In this document: piece after piece, positions 16,992 to 24,467 of the stretch
Layout: each line of letters opens with the position of its first letter
Numbering within the stretch: the first letter of the stretch is position 1
Made by a program: the position numbers and the translations under genes
Source of the DNA: CAYRVX01 sp964427875
GTDB lineage: Bacteria > Planctomycetota > Phycisphaerae > SM23-33
DNA length: 64,000 bases
NCBI GenBank assembly: GCA_964427875.1
Contig: CAYRVX010000020.1
Coordinates: 1 to 64,000 of the forward strand
Direction: 5' to 3'
Notes under the pieces: model-generated
The model's input: the letters and a program-made list of their open reading frames with translations, nothing else
Told to the model about the DNA's origin: nothing
The model's database searches: none

Positions 16992-19544
16992 ATGAAAGGC
17001 CAAGCACCCGCAGTCCTGTCCGCAGCGATCCTCTCGGCCGCCGTCGCGGCGCCGGGCGAGGAGCTGGTGCCCTTTGTGATCCCGACCACGCCGAACGCGG
17101 ATTCGCGCATCGCCATCGGCGCCGGGCCGGCGATCCCGCCCGACGGGGGGCGGATCGTCGCGCGCGACGGGCACTTCCTCCGCGGCGGCCGGCGTATGCG
17201 CGTCTGGGGCGTCAACACGTGCTTCGGGGCCAACTTCCCCACACACGGCGATGCCGAGCGCGTCGCGGGGCGGCTGGCCCAGGCCGGCATCAACTCCGTC
17301 CGCCTGCATCACATGGACATGACCAGCTTCCCCCGCGGCATCTGGGACCCGAAGGACCCGACGAAGCTCTCCGCCGAGGCGCTCGATCGCCTGGACTTCT
17401 TCGTCGACCGGCTCGCCCGCCGCGGGATCAGCATCAACGTCAACCTGCACGTCTCGCGGACGCACAGCCAGGTGCTCGGCCTGCCGCGAGAAGGCGACAT
17501 GCCGAGCTTCGACAAGGTGATCGGCATCTTCACGCCGAAGCTCGTCGAGGCCCAGAAGAAGTACGCCCGCGACCTGCTGGGGCACGTCAACAAGTACCGC
17601 GGGGTCCGCTACGGGGACGATCCGGCCGTCGCGTTCGTCGAGATCACCAACGAGGACAGCTTCTTCATGTGGGACGGTGAGCATCGCCTGCGGACGCTGG
17701 CGCCGTACTACGAGAAGATCCTCCGCGGGATGTGGGTCGCCTGGCTGCGGAAGCGATACGGCTCGACCCGCGCGCTGCGAAGGGCCTGGAGCAGGGGCGC
17801 CGAGCCGCTCGGGACGAACCTCATCGGCGACGCCGCCTTCGCCATGAAGACACCACAGGACGCCAAAGCCGCACACTGGCAGCTCGAGCAGCACGCCGGC
17901 ACGAACGCGTCGGCGAGGCCGCTGAAGGACGTGAAGAACGCCGCCCGCGTCGAGATCGAGAAGATCGACGGGACCGACTGGCACGTCCAGTTCAAGAACG
18001 TCCACCTGCCGCTTAGCGGCGGGCGGTACTACACGCTGGCCTTCCGGGCGCGGGCCGAGCGGCCGCGGAGGATCGCCCTCTCGGTCGGCATGGCCCACGC
18101 GCCGTGGCGGATACTGGGCCTCAGCCGCGGCCTGCGGATCACGCAGGAGTGGAAGCCCTACCGCATCGGCTTCGTCGCCACGGCCGACGAGGCCGACGCC
18201 CGCGTCAGCTTCGCCCTCGGCGGCGATCGGGCGGCCGTCGAGCTCGCCGACGTCGCCCTCGCCACCGGCGGGCAGGTCGGGCTGCTGGACGGCGAGGGCC
18301 TCGAGACGGGCAGCGTCGCGCTCTTCGCCGACAGCGAGGTCGAGGCCCGCGCGCTCGATCGCATCCGCTTCCTCGCCGCAACAGAGAAGGCCTACTTCGA
18401 CGACATGCGGGCGTTCGTCCGCGAGGAGATGGGCTGCAAGGCCCTGGTGACGGGGACGATCGTCTTCGGCCCGGCGGGGCTGTACGCCCAGAGCGACATG
18501 GACTTCATCGACGCCCACGCCTACTGGCACCACCCGCGCTTCCCCGGGCGGCCGTGGGACAGCGGCAACTGGACCGTCGAGCAGACGGCCATGACCGATC
18601 AGCCCGAGCGGGCGACGCTGCCCGCGATCGCCTGCCGCCGCCTGGCCGGCAAGCCCTTCACCGTCAGCGAGTACAACCACCCGGCCCCCATGGACAGCCA
18701 GGCCGAGTGCGTGCCCATGATCGCCGCCTACGCCGCCGGGCAGGACTGGGACGGCATCTGGCTGTTCGCCTACTGCCACCGCACGAACGACTGGGACAAG
18801 GAGCACTTCACCAGCTTCTTCGACATGGACGGCAACCCGGCGAAGTTCGGCTTCTTCGCCGCCGCGGCGATCGCCTTCCGCGAGGGCGGCATCGGCCCCA
18901 TCGGCCCGGCCAGAACGTGCGACCTGAAGATCGGCGACGACGCGCTGACGGCCTTCGCCCGCCTGGCGCTTCGCCACGGGCGGTCCATGAACAACGTCGT
19001 TACGAAGGAGCTCAAGGTGACCTGGCGGGACATGCTCTCGAATCGCGTGTACGTCTCGACGGGCGCGAAGGGCGAGGCCCTCAAGCGCCGGGCGCAGCCG
19101 ATCGGGTGGACCGTCAGCAACGGGCGGGGGCGCTTCCTGGCACGGGGCGAGTCCGCCATCGTCCAGACCGGCTGGGCGAAGTCGCCGGGCCAGGCCGAGC
19201 CGACCTTCCGAGCCGTCGCCGCCGCCTCCCTCGACGGCAAGCCGCTCTTCCGCAGCCGCAAGGTGCTGATCGCCGCCTGCGGGCGCTGCGAGAACACGGG
19301 GATGAAGTTCTCCGCCGACCGCCGGACGGTCGGGCGGAACTGGGGCACCGCCCCCGTGCGGATCGAGCCGGTCGATCACGGCCTCCATCTGCCCGGCTGG
19401 GCGGGAGAGCCGGCCGTCCTCCAGCCGCTCGGGCCCGACGGTGAGCCGAAGGGCCGGGCCGCCAAAGTCTTCCTGAGCAGCGCGTGCATCCTCCGCCTCT
19501 CGGCCAAGCACAAGACGATGTGGTACCTGCTGACGAGGAAATGA
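16992..19544 (+). CDS. secreted clan GH-A (GH5-like) glycoside hydrolase with nested beta-sandwich
   Basis: The protein has about 850 residues. I prefer ATG 16992 (MKGQAPAVLSAAILSAAVA, a signal peptide with GGAG 9 nt upstream) over in-frame ATGs at 16938 and 16977. The barrel begins MRVWGVNTCFGANFPTHGDAE, with SVRLHHMD and NVNLHVSR. The candidate acid/base is E221 in VEITNEDSF and the nucleophile is E560 in TVSEYNHPAP. Between them, about residues 310-435 (VEIEKIDGTDWHVQ... to VELADVALATGG) read as a carbohydrate-binding-module-like beta-sandwich inserted in the barrel. A beta-rich C-terminal domain follows. The substrate is unknown. Confidence 0.82.
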   Translation: MKGQAPAVLSAAILSAAVAAPGEELVPFVIPTTPNADSRIAIGAGPAIPPDGGRIVARDGHFLRGGRRMRVWGVNTCFGANFPTHGDAERVAGRLAQAGINSVRLHHMDMTSFPRGIWDPKDPTKLSAEALDRLDFFVDRLARRGISINVNLHVSRTHSQVLGLPREGDMPSFDKVIGIFTPKLVEAQKKYARDLLGHVNKYRGVRYGDDPAVAFVEITNEDSFFMWDGEHRLRTLAPYYEKILRGMWVAWLRKRYGSTRALRRAWSRGAEPLGTNLIGDAAFAMKTPQDAKAAHWQLEQHAGTNASARPLKDVKNAARVEIEKIDGTDWHVQFKNVHLPLSGGRYYTLAFRARAERPRRIALSVGMAHAPWRILGLSRGLRITQEWKPYRIGFVATADEADARVSFALGGDRAAVELADVALATGGQVGLLDGEGLETGSVALFADSEVEARALDRIRFLAATEKAYFDDMRAFVREEMGCKALVTGTIVFGPAGLYAQSDMDFIDAHAYWHHPRFPGRPWDSGNWTVEQTAMTDQPERATLPAIACRRLAGKPFTVSEYNHPAPMDSQAECVPMIAAYAAGQDWDGIWLFAYCHRTNDWDKEHFTSFFDMDGNPAKFGFFAAAAIAFREGGIGPIGPARTCDLKIGDDALTAFARLALRHGRSMNNVVTKELKVTWRDMLSNRVYVSTGAKGEALKRRAQPIGWTVSNGRGRFLARGESAIVQTGWAKSPGQAEPTFRAVAAASLDGKPLFRSRKVLIAACGRCENTGMKFSADRRTVGRNWGTAPVRIEPVDHGLHLPGWAGEPAVLQPLGPDGEPKGRAAKVFLSSACILRLSAKHKTMWYLLTRK

Positions 19545-19594
19545 GCCCCACAAGGCCCGGGGATGAGATTCACGTGGCTCCCGGAGCGCCTTAG

Positions 19595-19741
19595 CGTGTA
19601 TGAAAACGTGGCATGGGCGTCTCGCCCATGTGTCCCACGGGCGTCTCGCCCGTGGATTCGCCCCATCCGCGCAGGGCCGGGACGGCCCTGCGACGCACGG
19701 GCAAGATGCCCGTGCCACACCGAGACCGGTTTTCATACACG
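19595..19741. repeat. multi-hairpin interspersed element, copy 1
   Basis: A 147-bp element is bounded by 13-bp inverted ends CGTGTATGAAAAC (left) and GTTTTCATACACG (right). Between them are four consecutive hairpins: CATGGGCGTCTCGCCCATG, CCACGGGCGTCTCGCCCGTG, CAGGGCCGGGACGGCCCTG and CACGGGCAAGATGCCCGTG. Related copies lie at about 59688-59830 and, inverted, at about 61500-61615. It fills most of the gap between two convergent genes. Confidence 0.8.
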
Positions 19742-19744
19742 TTG

Positions 19745-20677
19745 TTAGACCCAGTCTCGGGTAAGACCTGACACGTGCTGGACCTGGATATCGGTCATCC
19801 GTCGCCCCTTGAGCACCTGCACGTGCGGGCCGATCGGGCGGAAGTGCTTCGGGTCGGTCGGTCCGAACAGGGCGATGGTGCGCGTCCCGACGGCGGCGGC
19901 CAGATGCGAGACGCCCGAGTCGTTGCCCAGATAGCCCGCCGCCGGCGCCAAGGCCCCCGCCAGCACGGAGAGAGCTTCGCCGGCGAGCACGGGGAAGTCG
20001 CCGCAAACGCGCCGCACCCGCCCGTCGCGCCAGCGGTCCAGTTCGACCGGTCCCAGAGCGAACACCACGGCCAGGCCGCCGCGGCGCAGCGCGGAAGCGA
20101 CTTCCATGAATCTCTCCAGCGGCCAGCACTTGTCCGGCGAGCCCGCGCCGGGGTGCAGCACGGCGTAGGACCGCTCCTGGGGCCGGTCGACGCCCTTGGG
20201 GGCCAGGAGCGTCGCGGCGCGACGGCGCCACTCGGTGGGCACGGCCCAGTACCCCGGCGGAAACGAGCGGTCCTCGCCCAGCAGGTCCAGCCACAGCTCC
20301 ACGAGGTGCCCGTCGAAGTCCTCCGGCGGGCGGGTCGGCAGGAACGACGCCTTCGTCGCGCCGCACATCTCCGCCAGGCGCCGCTCGGCCCGCTCGTCGC
20401 CGCCGGCGAAACAACTGATCAACCGGTCGTGGCGGCCGAGCAGCCCCGGCAGGCGGCAGGCGCCCGGCGCGGCGTCAAGGAATACCTCGTGCATGGGCAG
20501 TGCGTCGAAGTCCATCGCCGCGTCCGCGGCCATCTCGCCCACCAGCCGGGCCAGTTGGCCCCGGGCGACGATCGTCCTCCGCCCGCCGACCATCTCCAGG
20601 AGGTGACCCATGAGGATCACGTCGCCCAGCGCGCCGCCGTGTACGGCGAGAACGGACTGCCCGTCTTCCGCGAACAA
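19745..20677 (-). CDS. glycosyltransferase family 9 (heptosyltransferase-like)
   Basis: The protein of about 310 residues has the GT9/ADP-heptose transferase pattern. These are the N-terminal VHGGALGDVILM, then LHPGAGSPDKCWPLERF near 180 (donor phosphate region), and GNDSGVSHLAAAVGTRTIALFGPTDP near 255. Such enzymes add heptose or related sugars to lipopolysaccharide core. No ATG is available at the correct N-terminus; TTG 20675-20677 is the plausible start. It is 46 bp downstream of mnmA on the same strand and may be cotranscribed with it. Confidence 0.88.
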   Translation of the reverse strand: MFAEDGQSVLAVHGGALGDVILMGHLLEMVGGRRTIVARGQLARLVGEMAADAAMDFDALPMHEVFLDAAPGACRLPGLLGRHDRLISCFAGGDERAERRLAEMCGATKASFLPTRPPEDFDGHLVELWLDLLGEDRSFPPGYWAVPTEWRRRAATLLAPKGVDRPQERSYAVLHPGAGSPDKCWPLERFMEVASALRRGGLAVVFALGPVELDRWRDGRVRRVCGDFPVLAGEALSVLAGALAPAAGYLGNDSGVSHLAAAVGTRTIALFGPTDPKHFRPIGPHVQVLKGRRMTDIQVQHVSGLTRDWV

Positions 20678-20723
20678 AGGCCGACTCCCAATGACCGCTT
20701 AGCGGCGGCCGGCACGGCCGCCC

Positions 20724-21803
20724 TCACTCGATCCACCCGCCGCCGAGGAGAACGTCGCCGTCGTAGACGACGGCCGCCTGGCCCGGCGTGACGGCGTGAA
20801 CGGGCCTTTCGAACTCCACGTCGAACGTCTCGGGGCCGGTGACTCGCACGCGCCCGGCCGCGCCGCGGTGGTTGTAGCGGATCTGCACGATCGCCTCGAA
20901 CGCCTCCGGCACGTCGGCGTGCCAGTTGGCGCCGGCCGCGGAGAGACGGCGGCTGGCCGCCTCCCGGCGCGTCCCGATCGTCACCCGCGCCGCGGTCGGG
21001 TCGATGTGCGTGACGTACATCGGCACACCTGCCGCCACGCCCAGGCCCCGGCGCTGCCCGATCGTGTACCGCGCGTAGCCGTCGTGCCGGCCGAGGACCT
21101 CGCCGGCGGAGTTGACGATCTCGCCGCCCCGCAGCGCCTCGGGGGCCCGCCGCAGCAGCAGAGAGACGTAGTCGTCGTCCGGCACGAAGCAGATCTCCTG
21201 GCTGTCGGGCTTGTCGTGGACGCTCAGCCCCAGCGAGCGGGCGACGCCGCGGACCCGCCGCTTGTCGAGCACCTCGCCGATCGGCAGGAGGATCCGCGGC
21301 AGTTGCCCCCGCGGGACCTCGAACAGGGCGTAGGACTGGTCCTTCCGGCGAGCCCGGCCGCGGGCGATGAGCGGGCCGCCGCCGCGGGCGTCGATTACCC
21401 GCGCGTGATGTCCCGTCGCCACGTATTCGACGCCCAGCGAGTCGGCACGGTCGATCAGCCGGGCGAACTTGATCAGGCGGTTGCAGTGGATGCACGGGTT
21501 TGGCGTTCGGCCGCGGGCATACTCGGCGGCGAAGTCCTCGATGATCGGCTCGAACGCGTCGGCGACGTCCAGCACGTACAGGTCGATGCCGAGCGCGCCG
21601 GCCACGCGGCGCGCGTCGGCGGCGTCGCCGGGCAAGCAGCACCCGCCGGACGCATCGGCGGGCGCGGCTGGGCCGAAGCGCAGGAACACGCCGGTCACGT
21701 CGCAGCCGCGGTCCCGCAGCAGCGCGGCGGCCACGGAGGAGTCCACGCCCCCGCTCATGGCGACGATCACCTTCTCCCTGGCGGACGGCATTTCGGATGC
21801 CAT
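20724..21803 (-). CDS. mnmA: tRNA-specific 2-thiouridylase MnmA
   Basis: The protein of about 359 residues forms s2U34 in tRNA for Lys, Glu and Gln. Visible motifs are the PP-loop VAMSGGVDSSVAA near residue 14 and the catalytic Cys in RTPNPCIHCN. GHHARV, GQRRGLGVAAG and the C-terminal beta-barrel end GQAAVVYDGDVLLGGGWIE are also present. The start giving MASEMPSAREKVI (21803) is chosen; MPSAREK (21791) is also possible. A window-typical CGAGGA tandem run lies just upstream. The other wobble-uridine enzyme, mnmE, is 1.2 kb away in the same orientation but in a different unit. Confidence 0.96.
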   Translation of the reverse strand: MASEMPSAREKVIVAMSGGVDSSVAAALLRDRGCDVTGVFLRFGPAAPADASGGCCLPGDAADARRVAGALGIDLYVLDVADAFEPIIEDFAAEYARGRTPNPCIHCNRLIKFARLIDRADSLGVEYVATGHHARVIDARGGGPLIARGRARRKDQSYALFEVPRGQLPRILLPIGEVLDKRRVRGVARSLGLSVHDKPDSQEICFVPDDDYVSLLLRRAPEALRGGEIVNSAGEVLGRHDGYARYTIGQRRGLGVAAGVPMYVTHIDPTAARVTIGTRREAASRRLSAAGANWHADVPEAFEAIVQIRYNHRGAAGRVRVTGPETFDVEFERPVHAVTPGQAAVVYDGDVLLGGGWIE

Positions 21804-21882
21804 TGTAGCGGGCCGCGAGGCGGGAAGGTAACCTCGCCGGCCCCGCCTGGCCGATAAAGAGGGCGGGACAAGAAGGAACAGC

Positions 21883-21926
21883 CGAGTACGAGTACGAGAA
21901 CGAGGACGAGGACGAGGACGAGGACG
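21883..21926. repeat. 6-bp tandem repeat (CGAGTA/CGAGGA)
   Basis: About seven imperfect CGAGNA hexamers (two CGAGTA, one CGAGAA, four CGAGGA) lie between the divergent starts of mnmA and the VTT gene and run directly into the TTG start of the latter. The inverse pattern recurs at 59433-59494. Confidence 0.85.
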
Positions 21927-21927
21927 A

Positions 21928-22683
21928 TTGGAAGACGAGGCCTCAGCACAATCGACGGGGCACACCTGCCCGCGGTGTAAGCTCGCCGTCGCGGCGGACG
22001 CGGAGTTCTGCCGGCACTGCGGCGCGAAGGTCGGCGAGCGCCGCCCGGTGCCGTGGTGGCACGTGCACCGGCGGATCTACGACTGGACGCTGGCCTGGGC
22101 GTATCGGCCGTCCGCCACGGTGGCGCTGTTCGCGTTGAGCTTCACCGAGAGCATCATCTTTCCCGTGCCGCCCGACGTGCTGCTGATTCCGATGGTCTTG
22201 GGCAATCGGAAGAAGTGGCTGCGACAGGCCTTTCTGTGCAGCTTGGCAAGCGTCCTGGGGGCCATCGTCGCCTATCTGATCGGCTGGCTGGCATGGGAGT
22301 GGGTTGAACCGTACGCGTATCGATGGTTCGGCTGGGCCGGGCTGACGCCCGAGAACTTCGCCACGGGCACCAGTTGGTTCGAGAAATGGAACTTCTGGAT
22401 CGTCTTCGGGGCCGGCTTCACGCCCTTGCCCTTCAAGGTCTTCAATATCGTGGCGGGCATGTTCAGCACCGAGCCGGAAGTCAGCAGCCCGGTCCTGTTC
22501 TTTCTGGAGTTCCTCGTTGCCGCCGTCGTCAGCCGGTCTGCCAGGTTTTTCCTCGTGGCCGGCCTGCTGAGGCTCGCCGGCCCGAAGATCACCCCGTTCA
22601 TCGAGAAGTACTTCAACTGGCTGGCCCTGCTGTTCGTCGCCCTGCTGATCGGCGGCTTCGTGGCCATCAAGTACGCGTCGTGA
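21928..22683 (+). CDS. VTT/DedA-like (YqaA-type) membrane protein with N-terminal zinc ribbon
   Basis: The 251-residue protein starts at a TTG directly after the hexamer repeat. A zinc ribbon (CPRCK...CRHCG, about residues 14-32) precedes four or five hydrophobic segments of the VTT (SNARE-associated, DedA-like) domain. Marks of that domain are SFTESIIFPVPPDVLLIPM and FGAGFTPLPFKVFNIVAG. Bacterial VTT proteins are thought to move lipids or lipid-linked carriers. The start is uncertain because no ribosome-binding site precedes it and the reading frame continues upstream as Arg-Gly repeats. The gene is convergent with mnmE. Confidence 0.85.
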   Translation: MEDEASAQSTGHTCPRCKLAVAADAEFCRHCGAKVGERRPVPWWHVHRRIYDWTLAWAYRPSATVALFALSFTESIIFPVPPDVLLIPMVLGNRKKWLRQAFLCSLASVLGAIVAYLIGWLAWEWVEPYAYRWFGWAGLTPENFATGTSWFEKWNFWIVFGAGFTPLPFKVFNIVAGMFSTEPEVSSPVLFFLEFLVAAVVSRSARFFLVAGLLRLAGPKITPFIEKYFNWLALLFVALLIGGFVAIKYAS

Positions 22684-22839
22684 TAAAACTTCACCGGCGG
22701 GCGGCGTGCCGTGCAATATCTTCCCGGGAGCTGCGTTATACCTGTAGAGGCGCCTACGCGCGCACGGGGGACAGGCAAAAGCCCACTTGACGGCGCCGTA
22801 AGCTCTTTTACGAAACAAAGCCATTTCCGGCGGTTTTAT

Positions 22840-22872
22840 GCTATAACTACCTATTGATAAGGTAGTTACAGC
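22840..22872. other. AT-rich palindrome between convergent genes
   Basis: Two 13-bp arms, GCTATAACTACCT and AGGTAGTTACAGC, match as inverted repeats in 12 of 13 positions around the 7-bp spacer ATTGATA. It stands out as AT-rich in very GC-rich DNA. It lies between the ends of the VTT gene and mnmE, so a bidirectional terminator is possible, but there is no T tract. A tyrosine-recombinase-like site is another possibility. The rest of 22684-22969 shows nothing I recognise. Confidence 0.6.
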
Positions 22873-22969
22873 GACGCAGCAAGTCATTTTGCCTGGCGGC
22901 CGCCGCGGCCGGCCCGTCCGGCAGGTGCCGTCGCTCGCCTCCCGGGCTGCCCGAAAGCCGGCTTGACGA

Positions 22970-24466
22970 TCACTTCCCGACGCAGAACCGCGCGAAGATG
23001 CGGGCGAGGATGTCCTCGTTGAGGTAGCCGGCCGCGTCGGGGCTGACGCCGCCCAGCTCGGCCAGGGCCGTCCGCAGCTCGACGGCGGCGAGCTCGGCGA
23101 CGTCGGCGATCTCCTCGGCGGCCGCCAGGAGACCCGCGGCGCGTGCGGCGGCGCCGGCGGCGGCGAGGATGCAGCGCTTCTGGCGCTCGTGCAGGCCGAG
23201 CGCCGCGCCGTCTCGCGTGGCCGACAGGCCGATCCCCTCGGCCAGGACGCGCCGCACCTCACTCAAGCCGGCACCCGTAACGGCCGACGTCGCAATCGCA
23301 CAAGACCAACGACCGCCGCCGCAGGCGTCTCCTTCGCCGAGCGGGAACGGCTCGGCGTCGTCGTTCGGCTGGGCCGCCTGTCGGCGGAAGAAATCCGCAA
23401 TCCGCAATTCGCAATCCGCAATGCCGACCAGGTCGGCCTTGTTGGCAAGCAGCAGGATCGGCGCGCGGCGGTTGGCGGCGGTCACCTCGGCGAGCAGCTC
23501 GGCGTCGGCGGCGAGGGGCCCGGCGGCTGCATCCACGACGAAGCAGATGACGTCGGCTCGCCGGACGGCCCGCCGGGCGGCGCCGCCGGCGGCGACGGCG
23601 AGCGCATCGCCGGCGCCTGCGAAGCCGGCGGCGTCCTGAAGCACGGCGGCCGCGCAGCCGGGCAGCGACAACGCCGCGCCCAGCACGTCGCGCGTCGTGC
23701 CCGCCATGGCCGAGACGATCGCCCGGTCCTCGCCGGTCAGGGCGTTCAGCAGGGAGCTCTTGCCGACGTTCGGGCGCCCGGCGAGCACGACGTGGGGCTT
23801 CTCGGCGGTCTCCGGCATGTCGGCGGCCCGTCGGGCCGTCTCTCTCAGGCCGGCCGCCTCGGCGCCAAGGCCTTCGGCCAGTTCGGCCGGTGCGGCGAGC
23901 CGTATGCCCTCATCGGCCAGGTCGATGGACGCCTCGACGGTGGCCAGCGCCTCGGCGATGCGGTCGCCGGCCGCCCGGCAGAGGCGACTGACGCGCCCGC
24001 CGAGCGCGGCGACGGCCGATCGAAGCTGCGCATCGCCGGCGGCGTCGACGACGTCGGCGACGGCCTCGGCGGCGGACAGGTCGATCCGCCCGGAGAAGAA
24101 GGCCCGTGCGGTGAACTCGCCCGGTGCGGCCCGGCGGGCGCCGAGGTCGATCAGCGCGGAGACGAGGGCGCCGGCGACAGGCGGGCTGCCCGGAACGTGC
24201 AGCTCGACGACGTCCTGGCGCGTGTAGCTCCGCGGTGCCCGGAAGACGTACGCCCGCGCAGGCAGCTCGATGCCGCCGGCGGCCGGGATGTGCAGCAGGC
24301 CGTCGGCGGCCCGGAAGCCGTCAAGCTCGCCCAACGTCCCCTCGCCGGGCGTGAAGACGTTCGCCGCCAGGTGGAAGGCCCCTGGCCCGCTGAGGCGGAC
24401 GATGGCCCGCGCGGCCAGGCCGGCCGCGGTCGAGATCGCCACGATCGTGTCGCCGGTCGAGAACAT
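22970..24466 (-). CDS. mnmE: tRNA modification GTPase MnmE (TrmE), divergent
   Basis: The 498-residue protein has the N-terminal formyl-THF-binding domain (GDTIVAISTAAG, VVELHVPGSPPV, PGEFTARAFFSGRIDLSAAEAV). A G domain follows with GRPNVGKSSLLNAL, AGTTRD and NKAD, and the C-terminal end is FCVGK with the conserved Cys. With MnmG it makes cmnm5U34 in tRNA. Two oddities are visible. The G3/switch II region reads DAAGFAGAG instead of DTAGLRE, so the catalytic Glu is not evident. An insertion after NKAD (about residues 347-375) is encoded by an AATCCGC heptamer run. The start lies 1 nt after the upstream gene's stop. Confidence 0.93.
   Translation of the reverse strand: MFSTGDTIVAISTAAGLAARAIVRLSGPGAFHLAANVFTPGEGTLGELDGFRAADGLLHIPAAGGIELPARAYVFRAPRSYTRQDVVELHVPGSPPVAGALVSALIDLGARRAAPGEFTARAFFSGRIDLSAAEAVADVVDAAGDAQLRSAVAALGGRVSRLCRAAGDRIAEALATVEASIDLADEGIRLAAPAELAEGLGAEAAGLRETARRAADMPETAEKPHVVLAGRPNVGKSSLLNALTGEDRAIVSAMAGTTRDVLGAALSLPGCAAAVLQDAAGFAGAGDALAVAAGGAARRAVRRADVICFVVDAAAGPLAADAELLAEVTAANRRAPILLLANKADLVGIADCELRIADFFRRQAAQPNDDAEPFPLGEGDACGGGRWSCAIATSAVTGAGLSEVRRVLAEGIGLSATRDGAALGLHERQKRCILAAAGAAARAAGLLAAAEEIADVAELAAVELRTALAELGGVSPDAAGYLNEDILARIFARFCVGK
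23392..23423. repeat. heptamer repeat (AATCCGC/AATTCGC) inside mnmE
   Basis: Four consecutive heptamers (AATCCGC, AATCCGC, AATTCGC, AATCCGC) plus AATG lie within the G domain coding sequence and translate on the minus strand as IADCELRIADF. The same unit, as GATTGCG, forms the 13-copy array at 36632-36726 and also occurs at 45358, 51853 and 59387. Confidence 0.88.
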
Positions 24467-24467
24467 C

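Noticed and set aside
16962..20414. A 1150-codon open frame on the minus strand
   Set aside because: It spans the glycoside hydrolase, a repeat element and part of the GT9 gene in the wrong frame; composition is typical of shadow frames.
22840..22872. Integron attC site
   Set aside because: The arms end in GTTACAG and begin GCTATAAC, which do not match the GTTRRRY/RYYYAAC cores, and there is no integrase or cassette array.
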